NCBI GenBank assembly: GCA_037349315.1 | Contig: JBAIAC010000003.1 | Location: forward strand, 15,438,501-15,502,500 | Source: Chelydra serpentina | Lineage: Eukaryota > Chordata > Testudines > Chelydridae | Length of the DNA: 64,000 bases | Direction of reading: 5' to 3' | Shown here: positions 10,678 through 20,895 of the stretch, piece by piece | Position numbering within the stretch: the first letter of the stretch is position 1 | Layout: each line of letters begins with the position of its first letter | Position numbers and translations under genes: made by a program | Notes under the pieces: model-generated | Told to the model about the DNA's origin: nothing | Database searches by the model: none | The model's input: only the letters and a program-made list of their open reading frames with translations

Positions 10678-11224
10678 GAAATGCTCATTGTGATCCTTGG
10701 AGACCCCGCTTCCCCTTTAATGCCATGGCTCATGAAACTCTACACAAGGAGCCTTGGCAGCAGCAAGGAGCAGTTCAACAACAGGCTGAGTCAGTGAAGA
10801 ATGACTGTGGAGTGTGCTTTTGGCCATTTAAAGGGCCGCTGGCGCTGTCTGTATAGGAAGCTGGACCTGGACGATGACAACATCCCCACGGTTATATCCG
10901 CGTGCTGTACCCTCCATAACACTTGTGAAGGGAAGAGTGAAAACTTCACTTAGGCATGGACCTTGGAGGTTCAACCCCTGGAGGCTGAATTTGAACAGCC
11001 AGAGAGCAGGGCTATTAGAGGGGCCCAGCGCGAGGCTGCAAGGATTAGGGATGCCTTGAGGGAGAAATTTGTTGCTGAAAGCCACCAGCAATGTTTGGTG
11101 CCCTGCACGGGAGTGAAGTGCAGTGGGTCCAATGTTAGTAGGAATCTGTGTTTGCTACATATGATACACTGACTTGCAGTGCCTGTTGCTCTCCTGGGCT
11201 AAGGTATCTTTTACTTAATGCAAT

Positions 11225-11263
11225 AATAAAAAATGCTTTCAAAGCCAAAAAAATGCATTTATT
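11225..11263. terminator. Convergent polyadenylation signals of the two Harbinger genes
   Basis: AATAAA at 11225-11230 on + follows the transposase reading frame. AATAAA on - (TTTATT at 11258-11263 on +) follows the MYB-like gene stop at 11351. They are 28 bp apart, so the transcripts would overlap tail to tail. Confidence 0.7.
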
Positions 11264-11350
11264 GAAAAGAAACACAACTGCTTGGGAAACAAGCAAGGGG
11301 GTGACAAATCTGTGCCGTGTGGGAAGAGGGCAGGGTGGGGAACGGTACAA

Positions 11351-12103
11351 TCACACATTTGTGTATGTCCTGTTATCATACTCAGCCTTTCTGGCTGGAG
11401 TGCTGTGCAGTGAGTGCTGCACTTCCGGCTGGCTATAATGCATGGGGATGGGGGTTGAGTGCAGCAGGTAAGGGTTGTAGTTTGCAGGGCTGGGTGGTGA
11501 AACTACAGGCATTGGAGGCAGCTGATGGCGATAAGAACCCAGATGTGGGGGAAAGTGGGTTGGTGGTGACATGGGGGCACAAGGGAAAGAGTTTTAGGAC
11601 AAGGGCTTCGGGGCGGGGGGGGGGGGGGTGTGGAAGTGCTCTGCCTGCATGGCTACGAGCGCCTGTATCGAGTCCTGGGGGCTTATTATATTGATATCTG
11701 GGGGGAGGGATAGCTCAGTGGTTTGAGCATTGGCCTGCTAAACCCAGGGTTGTGAGTTCAGTCCTTGAGGGGGCCATTTAGGGATCTGGGGCAAAAATTG
11801 GGGATTGGTCCTGCTTTGAGCAGCGGGTTGGACTAGATGACCTGCTAAGGTCCCTTCCAACCCTGATATTCTATGATTCCATGATGCTTAGCAGCCGCTC
11901 CGTGCCTTGGTGCCGGCGATCCACATTCTGCTGGCGGAGCCTCCGTTCACTCTCCTGCCACTCCTGCGCTTTTTGATTTTCATTAAGGGACTGACACATG
12001 ACTTCATGCAGCAGGTCCTCTTTGCTTCTTGGCGGACGCTTCCTGATTCTTGGGAGTCTTTTGTCTGGTGATAACAAGGACGGCTGGGATCTCAAGGTTG
12101 CAT
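11351..12103 (-). pseudogene. MYB/SANT-like Harbinger protein, exon 2 (SINE-interrupted)
   Basis: Begins after a pyrimidine-rich acceptor ending CAG (12106-12104) and continues the exon 1 frame as DATLRSQPSLLSPDKR, then a basic stretch and a charged heptad-like helix (NENQKAQEWQESERRLRQQ). A SINE at 11701-11879 breaks the helix after LLSIME. Beyond it the same protein resumes as SIQALVAMQAEHF (near 11640) and ends in a proline-rich tail (PPMPVVSPPSPANYNPYLL) with stop at 11351. A G/C homopolymer near 11620 probably also disturbs the frame. A minus-strand AATAAA follows at 11263-11258. Confidence 0.82.
11701..11879 (+). mobile_element. Turtle tRNA-derived SINE with CR1-like tail
   Basis: The head is tRNA-like with A box TAGCTCAGTGG (11711-11721) and B-box-like GAGTTCAGTCC (11754-11764), internal pol III promoter elements. 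The 3' half matches the CR1 3' end, including GACTAGATGACC and a final TTCTATGATTC, so it can borrow CR1 reverse transcriptase. Related minus-strand copies: 26917-26999, 55512-55697, 59142-59322. It is not a tRNA gene: no acceptor stem closes. Confidence 0.93.
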
Positions 12104-12433
12104 CTGTAAAGCCAAAATGCAACACTTAACAGAGGCAGCATTGTTCAAACCAGACAGAGCAATGATTCGGCTGTACTTAAAGACAAGCACAGTGTACACA
12201 ATAGCAGAAGTTGCCCATCCCAAAGCGAGTGCACATAACCCAGAGGAGCCCCAAAACGGTGAGTAAGCACAGGGATGGGACTGATTGTTTCACGGCTATA
12301 CTGTCCTCTGGGTTTCTGTGCCTTGGGGAGAGCCAACAGCTGCAGGGGCCCCTATACTGAACACTGTCCCCACATTTTCCACAGGAGTTCGTCCTGGAAG
12401 ATATCTCGCTGCTGAGGGTGTCCGGGGAAGCAA

Positions 12434-13205
12434 GGACAAGTGCAGAGTCCTGCACTTAGGACGGAAGAATCCCATGCACTGCTACAGACTAGGGACCGAA
12501 TGGCTGGGCAGCAGTTCTGCAGAAAAGGACCTAGGGGTTACAGTGGATGAAAAGCTGAATATGAGTCAACAGTGTGCCCTTGTTGCCAAGAAGGCTAACG
12601 GCATTTTGGGCTGTATAAGTAGGGGCATTTCCAGCAGATCGAGGGACGTGATTATTCCCCTCTATTCGGCACTGGTGAGGCCTCATTTGGAGTACTGTGT
12701 CCAGTTTTGGACCCCACACTACAAAAAGGATGTGGATAAATTGGAAAGAGTCCAACGGAGGGCAACAAAAATGATTAGGGGGCTGGAGCACATGACTTAT
12801 GAGGAGAGGCTGAGGGAACTGGGATTGTTTAGCCTGCAGAAGAGAAGAGTGAGGGGGGATTTGATAGCTGCTTTCAACTACCTAAAAGGGGGTTCCAAAG
12901 AGGATGGATCTAGACTGTTCTCAGTGGTAGAAGATGACAGAACAAGGAGTAATGGTCTCAAGTTGCAGACGGGGAGTTTTAGGTTGGATATTAGGAAAAA
13001 CTTTTTCACTAGTAGGGTGGTGAAGCAGTGGAATGGGTTACCTAGGGAGGTGGTGGAATCTCCTTCCTTAGAGGTTTTTAAGGTCAGGCTTGACAAAGCC
13101 CTGGCTGGGATGATCTAGTTGGGGTTGGTCCTGCGTTGAGCAGGGGGTTGGACTAGATGACCTCCTGAGGTCCCTTCCGACCCTGAGATTCTATGATTCT
13201 ATGAA
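12434..13205 (+). mobile_element. CR1 LINE, 5'-truncated, in the MYB-like gene intron
   Basis: Same coding block as the copy at 2423-3252 with few substitutions: an uninterrupted frame to LDKALAGM, 3' UTR and ATTCTATGATTCTATGA tail. It lies within the intron of the Harbinger MYB-like gene, so it is younger than the transposon. A C homopolymer (~15 bp) follows at 13269. Confidence 0.92.
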
Positions 13206-13537
13206 GGGTCTTCTACTGCAATGCGGCTTCTGCTCTGGCCCATATGCAGCTTGCCTGTGTGCAGCAATGCCCCCCCCCCCCCCCCCCGTCCCTCACGGCA
13301 CAGTGGCGCGGACATGTTAGCCTGACTGGGACAAGGAGCACAGTACCTCTCCCAAGGAACCTGCGCAAGCAGATTGCCCGAGTTCTGGATGAGACCTTTG
13401 AAGAGATCACTGAGGTCGATTGCCGAGATGTGAGAGAGAAGATCAATGTCCTATTCCGCATCTAGGCATGCCCTTACCCTCCTCACCCCCAAGAGCCCGC
13501 ACCGAACAACTTCCTTCCCAAAATAAAAGCCGCTTAC

Positions 13538-14105
13538 CGGGAACCTCCTCTAGTGTTTGTCCTTCCCCAAGCACCAGCTGCCGTGACTGGCTGCCTTCCT
13601 CCTGGCTTGAGAACAGCTCCTGGCTGCATGCATCTAGGGATTCTGGGGTGTCCCCCTCCTCCTCAGCACCCTCGCTCCCGCTTTCCTCCTCCTCCTGCCT
13701 TGTTGAAGTGGGCTCTGAAGTGTCCATGGTGGTGCTCAGAGTGGAGGTGGGATCGCCCCCAAGTATCGCGTCCAGCTCTTTGTAGAAATGGCAGGTCGTG
13801 GGGGCAGCACTGGAGCAGCAGTTTGCCTCGCGGGCTTTGCGGTATGTATTCCGCAGCTCCTTCACTTTAACCCTGCACTGCAGTGCGTCCCGGTCATGGC
13901 CCCTTTCCATCATGGCCCTTGATATCTGCCGGAAGGCATCGTAATTCCTATGGCTGGAGCGCAGCTGGGACTGGATGGCTTCCTCCCCCCAAACACTGAT
14001 GAGGTCCAGCACCTCGCTATTGCTCCATACTGGGGCTCGCCTGGCGCGTGGAGGCATGGTCACCTGGAAAGATTCACTGAGAGCACTCCACGCCTGGCTG
14101 AGCAA
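13538..14105 (-). pseudogene. MYB/SANT-like Harbinger protein, exon 1
   Basis: Second gene of PIF/Harbinger elements: a DNA-binding partner thought to help nuclear entry and target recognition. Two in-frame starts exist, at 14105 and 14057; the second (MPPRARRAPVWSNSEVLDL) directly precedes the domain. The trihelix/SANT-like domain shows the spaced tryptophans and helices W-SNSEVLDLISVWGEE, NYDAFRQISRAMMERG and CRVKVKELRNTYRKARE, followed by an acidic Ser/Glu-rich linker. The exon ends at 13538 with a GTAAGC donor (13537-13532). Splicing to the acceptor at 12104-12106 keeps the frame. The open frame continuing to 13443 is intronic read-through. This exon is uninterrupted, but exon 2 carries a SINE, so the gene as a whole is broken. 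Confidence 0.85.
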
Positions 14106-14318
14106 ACAGGAAGGGGATTTTCAAAATTCCCAGAGAATTTAAAGGGTGGGTCTGATGTTTAGTCAGCTGAGGGCAGGGCAGTAGAGTTCAGTGATGACCA
14201 GAGTGGCCAGAACAGGCATTGTGGGACACTTCTGGAGGCCGATCAGAGTGCGTTAATAGACCAGAGCATCCACACTGGCACTGCAGCACTCCAGCCGGGG
14301 CACAGCAAGCGTTATGCT

Positions 14319-14629
14319 CAGTAGCGTATCCGGGGGGGAGCAGGGGTAGCGGTCACTCCCCCTGTGAGCAGAAGCGGCAGAAGTGGCGCCTTTTTTAGCA
14401 GCACTAAAAAAAGGTGCCGCTTCTTTTTAAGCGCCGCTTCTTGCACTCACCCGGCAGCGCTCCGAGTCTTCGGCGGCATTTCGGTGGCGGGTACCACCGA
14501 AGACCTGGAGTGAGTGAGGACCCGCCGCCGAAGTGCCGCCGAAGACCCGAAGCGCCGCCGGGTGAGTATGGAGGAGGCGCCTTTTTATAGCGCCGCTCCC
14601 CCTGTGCTCCGGACCTGGCTGCGCTACTG
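14319..14629. mobile_element. hAT MITE with 8-bp TSD GTTATGCT
   Basis: Termini CAGTAGCG and CGCTACTG are exact inverted repeats, flanked by GTTATGCT at 14311-14318 and 14630-14637. It interrupts the right arm of the Harbinger element. The interior is itself an inverted repeat around an A/G-rich stretch. Confidence 0.95.
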
Positions 14630-14774
14630 GTTATGCTTCTCGTGGAGGTGGATTACCAGGAGCACTCCAGCCGCGGTGTCCAGGTGCTCTACGTGCCTTG
14701 CCCCTGTGGATGTGTCATGAGTTAGGGCGCCCGGGGCTGTTTAATGCACTTAACTCGCAAGTGTAGCCATGCCC

Positions 14775-15118
14775 TTCGCCTCTGTAGAGTATGGAAAGTG
14801 TGTCCCTCCAGTGCAGTTGTTGCTGAATTGATACCTTTTACAATTCGTACCACTGCTGTTGTGTAACTATAGTTTAGGATTTCAAGTATTTAAAGATAGT
14901 TATGGAAGTTATAAAGAACTAGAAAACCATTTGATCTATTTACCAAAGCACCTGCAGATCCCATTTCACAGCAGTTGAAACAACAAGAGACAAGCGTGAA
15001 TTCTTGCTCCAAAAGCACGTTATACATATTTTGTTTTAAAGCTAGCACAGCCTCATTATTTGCCCCCTCCCCACACACACACACCTCTTTTTGTATCCTT
15101 CAACACAGAGACATATGC
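14775..15118. other. Spacer with short CA microsatellite
   Basis: Contains a CA run at about 15072-15083. Nothing else recognised. Confidence 0.4.
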
Positions 15119-15126
15119 AACACTTT

Positions 15127-15625
15127 CAGGGCCGCTGCAAGGAAGTTTCGCGCCCAAGGCGAAACTTCCTTGCACCAGCCCTGCACCGCTTCCCCCCAAT
15201 GCCACCCCCGCAGCCAGCTCCCCCGCCCGCGGGAGCTCAGCCTTCCCCGCCAGCCGCGGCTGCTCAGCCCGCCACCCCGCAAACCGGCAGGCCGCAGGAG
15301 CTGAGCGGGGAGCCGGGTGGGCAGCTCAGGGCGGCTGCCCCCCAGCTTGCCACTCAGGCGCTGAGGGTGGGGGCAGCGAGGTGGCTCCCCTCTCAGGCTC
15401 TGGGAGGGGGGGGCAGCGAGGCAGGGGGATCGCCGCGGCTGCCCCCGGCTCGCCGCTCAGCTGCTCAGCGGGGAGACAAGGGGCAGCCGCGGCAAGCCGC
15501 CCCTTGTCTCTCCGCTCAGCAGCTCAGACGCTAAGCAGAGAGGCAGCAGGGAGCTGCCCGCCGCCCCCCAAATCTTGGCGCCCTAGGCGACCGCCTAGGG
15601 TCACCTAGTGGGCGCGCTGGCCCTG
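15127..15625. mobile_element. hAT element with 8-bp TSD AACACTTT
   Basis: Begins CAGGGCCGCTGCAAGGAAG and ends GGGCGCGCTGGCCCTG, flanked by AACACTTT at 15119-15126 and 15626-15633. The subterminal GCGCCCTAGGCGACCGCC and GCGAAACTTCCTTGCACC motifs are shared with 60067-60653, so the two belong to one family. The proline/alanine-rich frames inside are compositional. Confidence 0.95.
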
Positions 15626-15694
15626 AACACTTTACACAGGCTTTAACAAGACTTTTTGTTTGTAAGTTCTTTTTATTTCTTATTGGAAGTCTTA

Positions 15695-15938
15695 GGCTTT
15701 GGCTACACTGGCACTTTACAGCGCTGCAACTAACTCGCTCAGGGGTGTGAAAAAACACACCCCATAGCGCAGCAAGTTACAGCGCTGTAAAGCGCCAGTG
15801 TAAACAGTGCCCCAGCGCTGGGAGCTGTGCTCCCAGCACTGTAAGCTATTCCCCTCTCCCAGCGCTGGCACGCGATCACACTCGGACTTCAAAGCGCTCC
15901 CGCGGCAGCACTTTGAAGTTTCAAGTGTAGCCAAGCCC
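15695..15938. mobile_element. Harbinger-like MITE with TTA target duplication
   Basis: Termini GGCTTTGGCTACACTGGCAC and AGTGTAGCCAAGCCC are inverted and flanked by TTA (15692-15694, 15939-15941). Interior inverted repeats centre on CAGCGCTGTAA. Same family as 24281-24530. Confidence 0.88.
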
Positions 15939-15941
15939 TTA

Positions 15942-16794
15942 GAGAAATAGAGGCTCAGTTGACTTCAAACAGAATTATTCCTAATTTACACTGCTGTGAG
16001 ATTAGAATCCAGCCCATAGCTAGGTGGGGGTGAGGGGGAGAAGCTCAGAATTATACACAGCAAGGACTGCTGGCATGTTAGCTAGGATGGATTTGAAACT
16101 GACTGTTATCATTCAGGTTTAGCAAAGTGTATTATATGTAAGTTTATAACAAGCCTAAATATAAATGAAAAGGGACAAACCAACCAATTGCCTTTGAATT
16201 GCAAGGACAGGCTTTTTTGGGCTGTGAACTCACAAGAGCGGCCTGTCTAGAATGTTTTGATGGTAGGGGATGAACAGGGAGAGAGGAGTCATCCCACGTT
16301 TGTGTCTCTGATCATCGCATGGCCTCTTCCCCTGCTCCCCAACACACCAAGGCCCCAATCCTGGAGTGAACTCCCCGGGGGTGCAGCAATCCCACCCCCA
16401 GACAGCTCATTGCAGGATTCTTAGTAAACATCTTTTCCAATTAATGTTACAGTATCGAACAGAGCCCCTATTATGATGGTTCTTTATCTGACAGAACGGC
16501 CTAGAAGCCCCATTGTTGCAGGGGCTGTATTCCACACATTGAGCGAGAGTCCTTGCCTGAAGAGTTTAAAATCTTAATAGTAAAACAAAGGGCTTTCTTG
16601 CCCCTTCCTGTGAAGCATCTGTTGCTAGTTGCTGCCAGAGACTAGATGGACCACAGCTCTGATCCAGCCTGGCACTGCCTGTGGAAGGTGTACATCAGCG
16701 TGGGACTTTAACACTGCTGCAAGTGGCACTGCAGATGTTCTCCCCAGCACCCAGCCCAGCCCATTCTTTCAGCGGCACCTAGCACTGCTGGCAC
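15942..16794. other. Unannotated spacer
   Basis: No ORF, repeat end or RNA feature that I can support. Confidence 0.4.
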
Positions 16795-16796
16795 TA

Positions 16797-16916
16797 GGGT
16801 GACCAGACAGCACATGTGAAAAATCGGGACCGGGGGTGGGGGGGTAATAGGAGCCTATATAAGAAAAGTCCCCAAAATCGGGACTGTCCCTATAAAATCA
16901 GGACATCTGGTCACCC
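16797..16916. mobile_element. Mariner-like MITE, TA target
   Basis: Near-perfect inverted termini GGGTGACCAGACAGCA and CTGGTCACCC flanked by TA on both sides (16795-16796, 16917-16918). The interior repeats AAAATCGGGAC as an inverted pair. At 120 bp it is a short non-autonomous Tc1/mariner-type element. Confidence 0.88.
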
Positions 16917-17270
16917 TAGCTGGCACAATCAGACACCCCCAGTGCTCATACACCAGGAATGCAAGATCTGAGATGTGGCTGCCCCTCACATGGCTTTGGG
17001 GGTAAGACGTCTCGCACCCTTCCCCTTCCATGGGCTCCCATTCTGGGCTGGGCCAGTCTAGCTTGGTGGCTGCCAGTGACGACTCTCAGCTACGTTAGAG
17101 CTTTTAACATTCAGGGATAAAAAGCTGAACTCCTTCCGTGGATATTTGTTTTCAATTCACTTCTGGTAGCCACATGGCCCTTGTTATGCCCTGACTCCTG
17201 AAGAAATAAATTACAATTTCACAAGCATAATCTGTCAGCTACAAGGATAGTGTTGATAGGAGCAGACCTA

Positions 17271-17575
17271 GAAAGTCCTAAGTGCAGGACTCTGCACTTG
17301 TCCTTGTTGAACCTCATCAGATTTCTTTTGGCCCAATCCTCTAATTTGTCCAGGTCCCCCTGTATCCTATCCCTACCCTCCAGAGTATCTACCACTCCTC
17401 CCAGTTTAGTGTCATCTGCAAACTTGCTGAGGGTGCAATCCGCACCATCCTCCAGTAGCATAAACATAAAGATGTTGAACAAAATCGGCCCCAGCACCGA
17501 CCCTTGGGGCACTCCACTTGATACCGGCTGCCAACTAGACATGGAGCCATTGATCACTACCCCCCCAGAGCCATG
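17271..17575 (-). mobile_element. CR1 LINE reverse transcriptase fragment
   Basis: Read on minus, the frame carries CR1 RT palm motifs: [16 protein letters not shown] (motif B region) and the catalytic FADDTKLGG (the Y/FxDD box), then the [10 protein letters not shown] block that precedes the CR1 copies at 2423. Truncated at both ends, with no nearby 3' tail, so a relic. Confidence 0.9.
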
Positions 17576-18198
17576 TGTCTCCCACCTATGCCCCAGAGCA
17601 ATTCACAAACCAGGGGAAGATGGGCAATTGGCTGCCTATGTTGCATGTGGGGCCCAATCTTGCAGGCACTCTCAGAGGCTACCTATTCATCAGGTCCCAT
17701 TCAAAATCCAGCTGGAGTAGATGCTCTCCTTAGCCCAGTGGTCAGAGCACTCCCTTAAGATGTGGGAGACCCAGGGCAGGGGTGCCAATTGGGGGGGGCG
17801 GGACACCCCCCGCCCCGAGTTTCATACAGGAGGTGTGGGAGTGCCTAACTACAGCACAGCATTAGTGAGAAATGTTAGTTCTGCAAAGGGGAGGTGCCCC
17901 TGGGGCAGGGAGTCAGGATTTTGTTTACAAACAGAGGCAGGGTGATTAAGATAAGAAAAGGCTGGTGATTAAATTAAGGATATGGAAGTTTAGCATGTAA
18001 AAGAGAAATCCCTCTGTGGAGCTGGGAGAGGGAGGAGGGGTTGTTTTATAGAGAATACATACAGAAAAAATACAGCAAGGCACTGAGTTAAGGTTACATT
18101 CAGAAAAGGGGGAGATTTGGGGACGTAGGTGAAAAGAAGGGGTCAGACCCAGGGCAGGGCTAGCAGTGTATAGAGAAGTTCCCACTCTACCTGTGGTA
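17576..18198. other. Spacer with tRNA-like SINE head
   Basis: About 17720-17770 (TTAGCCCAGTGGTCAGAGCA and GTGGGAGACCCAGG) resembles the head of an old MIR-type SINE. Nothing else recognised. Confidence 0.4.
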
Positions 18199-18206
18199 CT
18201 TATGTG

Positions 18207-18662
18207 CAGGGCCGTCCCTAGCTATTCTGGGGCCCTACGCAGCCCACCCCCCCGCCCACAGGGGGTGTGTGTGGTGCCCCAGGCCTCTGCGGAGGAGAGC
18301 GGGGGGGCCCCAGGCCTCTGCGGGGAGCGGCAGCGGAGGGGGGGGGGCTGGCCCCTGCCTCTGTGGGGGGGGGCTGGCTTGGGGGACGGGGGAACCACCC
18401 CCCAGCACTCACTGGTGGCACGGCTGGGGCCGGGTCGCTGCACTTCCCGCCGCCGGTGAGTGCAGGCCCGGCCCTGCTGCAGATCTCAGGGTAGTGGGGA
18501 CAGGGCTGGGGCGGGACTGGGGGCAGGGCAGAGCAGGGGCGGGGGCCCTGGGGAAGAGCCAGGGAAGCACCCAGCTGTGCAGGGCACCAGGAAGTTTGGT
18601 GCCCCAAATCTCCTGGTGCCCTATGCAGTTGCCTGCTTTGCCTATGGGTAAGGACGGCCCTG
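18207..18662. mobile_element. hAT element with 8-bp TSD CTTATGTG
   Basis: Begins CAGGGCCGTCCCTAGC and ends GGTAAGGACGGCCCTG, flanked by exact CTTATGTG at 18199-18206 and 18663-18670. G/C-rich interior without genes. Confidence 0.95.
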
Positions 18663-18677
18663 CTTATGTGGCCCCAT

Positions 18678-19356
18678 TGTTGTAGGAGCAGCAGAGATCT
18701 GTGTGCTCTGTATAACCTGTATGCACTAAAGGTCTGTTACACTCCCCCGTCCCCCCCAGCCTTTGTCTCCTCTCCCTCTCTGAATACCTGTGAAGTGGCT
18801 TCCCCCTCCCCCTCCCTGCTGGAATGCTTGTGGGATGAATGAGCTGCTTGAGCAGCTGGAGGACCAGAAGAGCTCCCAGGGAGACAAGGAGTCTGGCCCT
18901 CGATCACACGCCCAACGCATGGACACTGCATGGACACTGCCCGAGGGGGAGTGTGACCAACCAGACGCGGCCAAGTCATCTCTAGTTGCAGGCCATGAGG
19001 AGCTGGTCCTTACAAGGGGAAGGGGCCGTGTGCTCAGGACTCACAAGCTTGTACCTCCCGTGAAGGCCCTTCGCCCGGACCGCCTGGCCAGTGGTTGCCG
19101 TGTTGCATTCCATGGTGCCTCGGGAAGACTCACCTTCACCGCACTGTCCATCGCTGCGCTGTGGGACACTTACCTTGAAGGATCCTGACATCTCCAGTGC
19201 CGTGCCTGTCCTGGGAGCATGAGTATGCGAGTGTGAGTGTGACCCCCCCTTCTTTGGAGCTTAGCTATCAGTATAATAAACGTGCTGCTTTCTGCCAAAC
19301 TCCGGGGGGTCATTAGTCCTCCCTAAGCTCATGAGCTGGTCTGATTTCAGGTAACG
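18678..19356 (+). repeat. 5' LTR of the pol-less LTR element
   Basis: 679 bp, TGTTG start. It contains an AATAAA at 19276-19281 near the 3' part, fitting a polyadenylation signal, and ends GTAACG where the 3' LTR has GTAACA. The other LTR is 673 bp. Confidence 0.88.
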
Positions 19357-19360
19357 TTAC

Positions 19361-19378
19361 TGGTGGAGAATGCGGGCA
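19361..19378 (+). promoter_or_regulatory. Primer binding site, probably tRNA-Ala
   Basis: TGGTGGAGAATGCGGGCA lies four bases after the LTR. Its complement ends GCATTCTCCACCA, which I match from general knowledge to the 3' end of a vertebrate tRNA-Ala isotype. A comparison with the host tRNA set would settle it. Confidence 0.6.
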
Positions 19379-19514
19379 GCTTAGCGGAGGATTTGACCCA
19401 AGAGTGGGGGTCCCTGGTGCCCCCCAGTAGTCTCTTGAGCGGGTCCGGCTCGAGCCTGTGTGGAAAAGTGGTAGGCTCGCAACCCACTGCAGGGAGAAAA
19501 AGCCGTTACTAAGT

Positions 19515-19706
19515 ATGCCACTGAGGGGCAAGAGGAAGAAAAAGGCGAAGCAGCCCGAGCGAGAAGACACCCCCACTTGGGGAGCGGCACCGCCGCCCGG
19601 GGTGTTGTTAGAATGGCTCCAGAAGAAAGGGGCAGACCCCTGGGTGCCAGGGGCGGTTCCACCTGGGAGTGCAGTTCCTGAACTAGAGCTCATGTTGGAT
19701 AAATAG
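19515..19706 (+). CDS. Short basic Gag-like N-terminal frame
   Basis: Starts MPLRGKRKKKAKQ soon after the PBS, in the place of a gag start, and ends at TAG 19704-19706. It is lysine/arginine-rich at the N-terminus. The next long frame (20185-20895) is not in register, suggesting one original gag interrupted by mutation. Function unknown; also open upstream to 19458. Confidence 0.4.
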   Translation: MPLRGKRKKKAKQPEREDTPTWGAAPPPGVLLEWLQKKGADPWVPGAVPPGSAVPELELMLDK

Positions 19707-20184
19707 GTACTTATAGACGGTCCCCACAAGGCGGGACTGGATCGTGCAGCCGCCTGGCTGCTGTGGCAAGCAGGTTGGCAATGGCAGGCAGCAAAGAGTC
19801 AGCTCGCCACTGAACTAGATCCACGGAAGGACCGATGTCAGGAGTCGGAGCAGGAGCGGGGTATGCGGAAGGCGCAGGCTCTGCCTGCTAGCGCCCAGGC
19901 CTCTCCCTCTCTGTGGCCGCAGTACACGTGGCGGCAGCAGGGGAGGAGCGGGAGCGGGTGGAAGTAGAGAATGCCGCTCTGAGCCAGGCAGTTACCTGCC
20001 TGAAGGATCTGGTCCTGGAGGGGTCTGCTCGGGAGAACAGGGGGCTTATTCAACCCGGGTCGCCACCATTGGGGTGAAAGCCCAGGGGGGTGCGGGAGCA
20101 TATGATGATTGGGACGGGGATATCTGGTGTGATCTGGATCCCCCGGATCCAGACCCCAGATAGCCGGACCCCAGACACCGTGCT

Positions 20185-20895
20185 GTGGCAGTCCGGAGGG
20201 TGGTCCGAAACTATAGGCCTGCGCCCGTGGGGGGCGGGGCAGCCCCAAGAACCGGACACACTGTGGCAGAGACCAAGTTGGCTCCTGTGCAAGCAATAGA
20301 GTTAGCAAAAACCCTGGGGGGCCCCTCACGCTCTGGGTTCAGCAGGTGGGCCCGGGACATGGTGACCCTGTGTTTGGATCAGGGACTGAACCTAGCTGAG
20401 ACCCGACGGGGGTTAAAAGCCGCGTCCGGGTTGGGAGGAGATTTAGCAGGGGCGGCTCGGCAGCAAGCCGGTCATGCCGCACACAATAGTATCTTCGATA
20501 TGTTGGCGGGGACGGTGCCTGCCGTGGGGCCGCGCACGTTGTTGGCAGAGCTCGTCTCAGCAGCTGCTGCGCCGGGGTCAAGACCCCGTCCGGGTCGTAG
20601 AGAGAATGGTTCTCCTGGCATGCTGGTGTGGCCGGGGTGTGGCAGCCACAGCGGGAGGGCAGGTACCCCCGACCAGAGCTCAAATAGCCCTGCCTCCGGA
20701 GGAATTGAGGCCGATCGCGCAGGGTCTCCCAGTCCCCGTACAGCAGCCAATTGGGAGGTGGAGACCCAGGGAACCCACAGATGTGGAAGCCCTGCTGGAC
20801 GCAGTCTGGAAGGCTGCTGTCATCACCCCACCTGTGCTAATTTGTTTCTAAGCTTCTATCTTTCAGCCTCCGAACCGGAACATCAGGAGAGCTGA
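20185..20895 (+). pseudogene. Unrecognised Gag-like frame of the LTR element
   Basis: A 236-codon frame in the interior, rich in Ala, Gly, Pro and Arg, with a helical stretch (FSRWARDMVTLCLDQGLNLA) and a further one near residue 100 (HNSIFDMLAGT). No zinc knuckle is visible and no pol motif follows. I do not recognise a family. Its position between PBS and PPT is the only evidence for gag; it may be a remnant of a longer protein with the 19515 frame. Confidence 0.4.

Larger units (their letters stand above)
9262..11110 (+). pseudogene. PIF/Harbinger DDE transposase (decayed, twice interrupted)
   Basis: Cut-and-paste transposase related to vertebrate HARBI1. The first frame opens with MDPELL and runs through QVWDDEQWLQNFRM. 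Frameshifts near 9578 and 9676 then move the reading, which resumes with NQFGMGKSTV, a helix-turn-helix-like segment. The acidic catalytic residues remain visible: D in GAIDGTH (about 9848), D in ILGDP (about 10700) and E in MTVECAFG (about 10810). A hAT MITE (9917-10175) and a palindromic retroposon (10365-10677) split the frame; each is bounded by a duplication of coding sequence. Further damage: a frameshift near 10255, an in-frame TGA near 10795 and a TAG near 10952. It cannot encode a working enzyme. An AATAAA follows at 11225. The neighbouring MYB-like gene is its usual partner. Confidence 0.93.
8895..14774. mobile_element. Full-length PIF/Harbinger DNA transposon
   Basis: Inverted termini GGGCATGGCTCCACTTGC (from 8895) and the complement of GCAAGTGTAGCCATGCCC (to 14774) are flanked by 3-bp duplications TTC (8892-8894, 14775-14777). 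Inside are the two genes typical of the superfamily: a DDE transposase on + (9262-~11110) and a MYB/SANT-like protein on - (two exons, 14105-11351), convergent with adjacent polyadenylation signals. The 5.9-kb length includes five later insertions totalling about 1.8 kb: hAT 9917-10175, retroposon 10365-10677, SINE 11701-11879, CR1 12434-13205 and hAT 14319-14629. Confidence 0.9.

Noticed and set aside
11701..11770. tRNA gene
   Set aside because: A and B boxes are present but no cloverleaf closes, and the sequence continues into a CR1-like tail: a SINE.
13244..13465. Plus-strand frame with RKQIARVLDETFEEITEVD as an extra Harbinger or host exon
   Set aside because: Lies in the MYB-like gene intron, has no splice or family support, and starts in a C homopolymer; composition alone is not enough.
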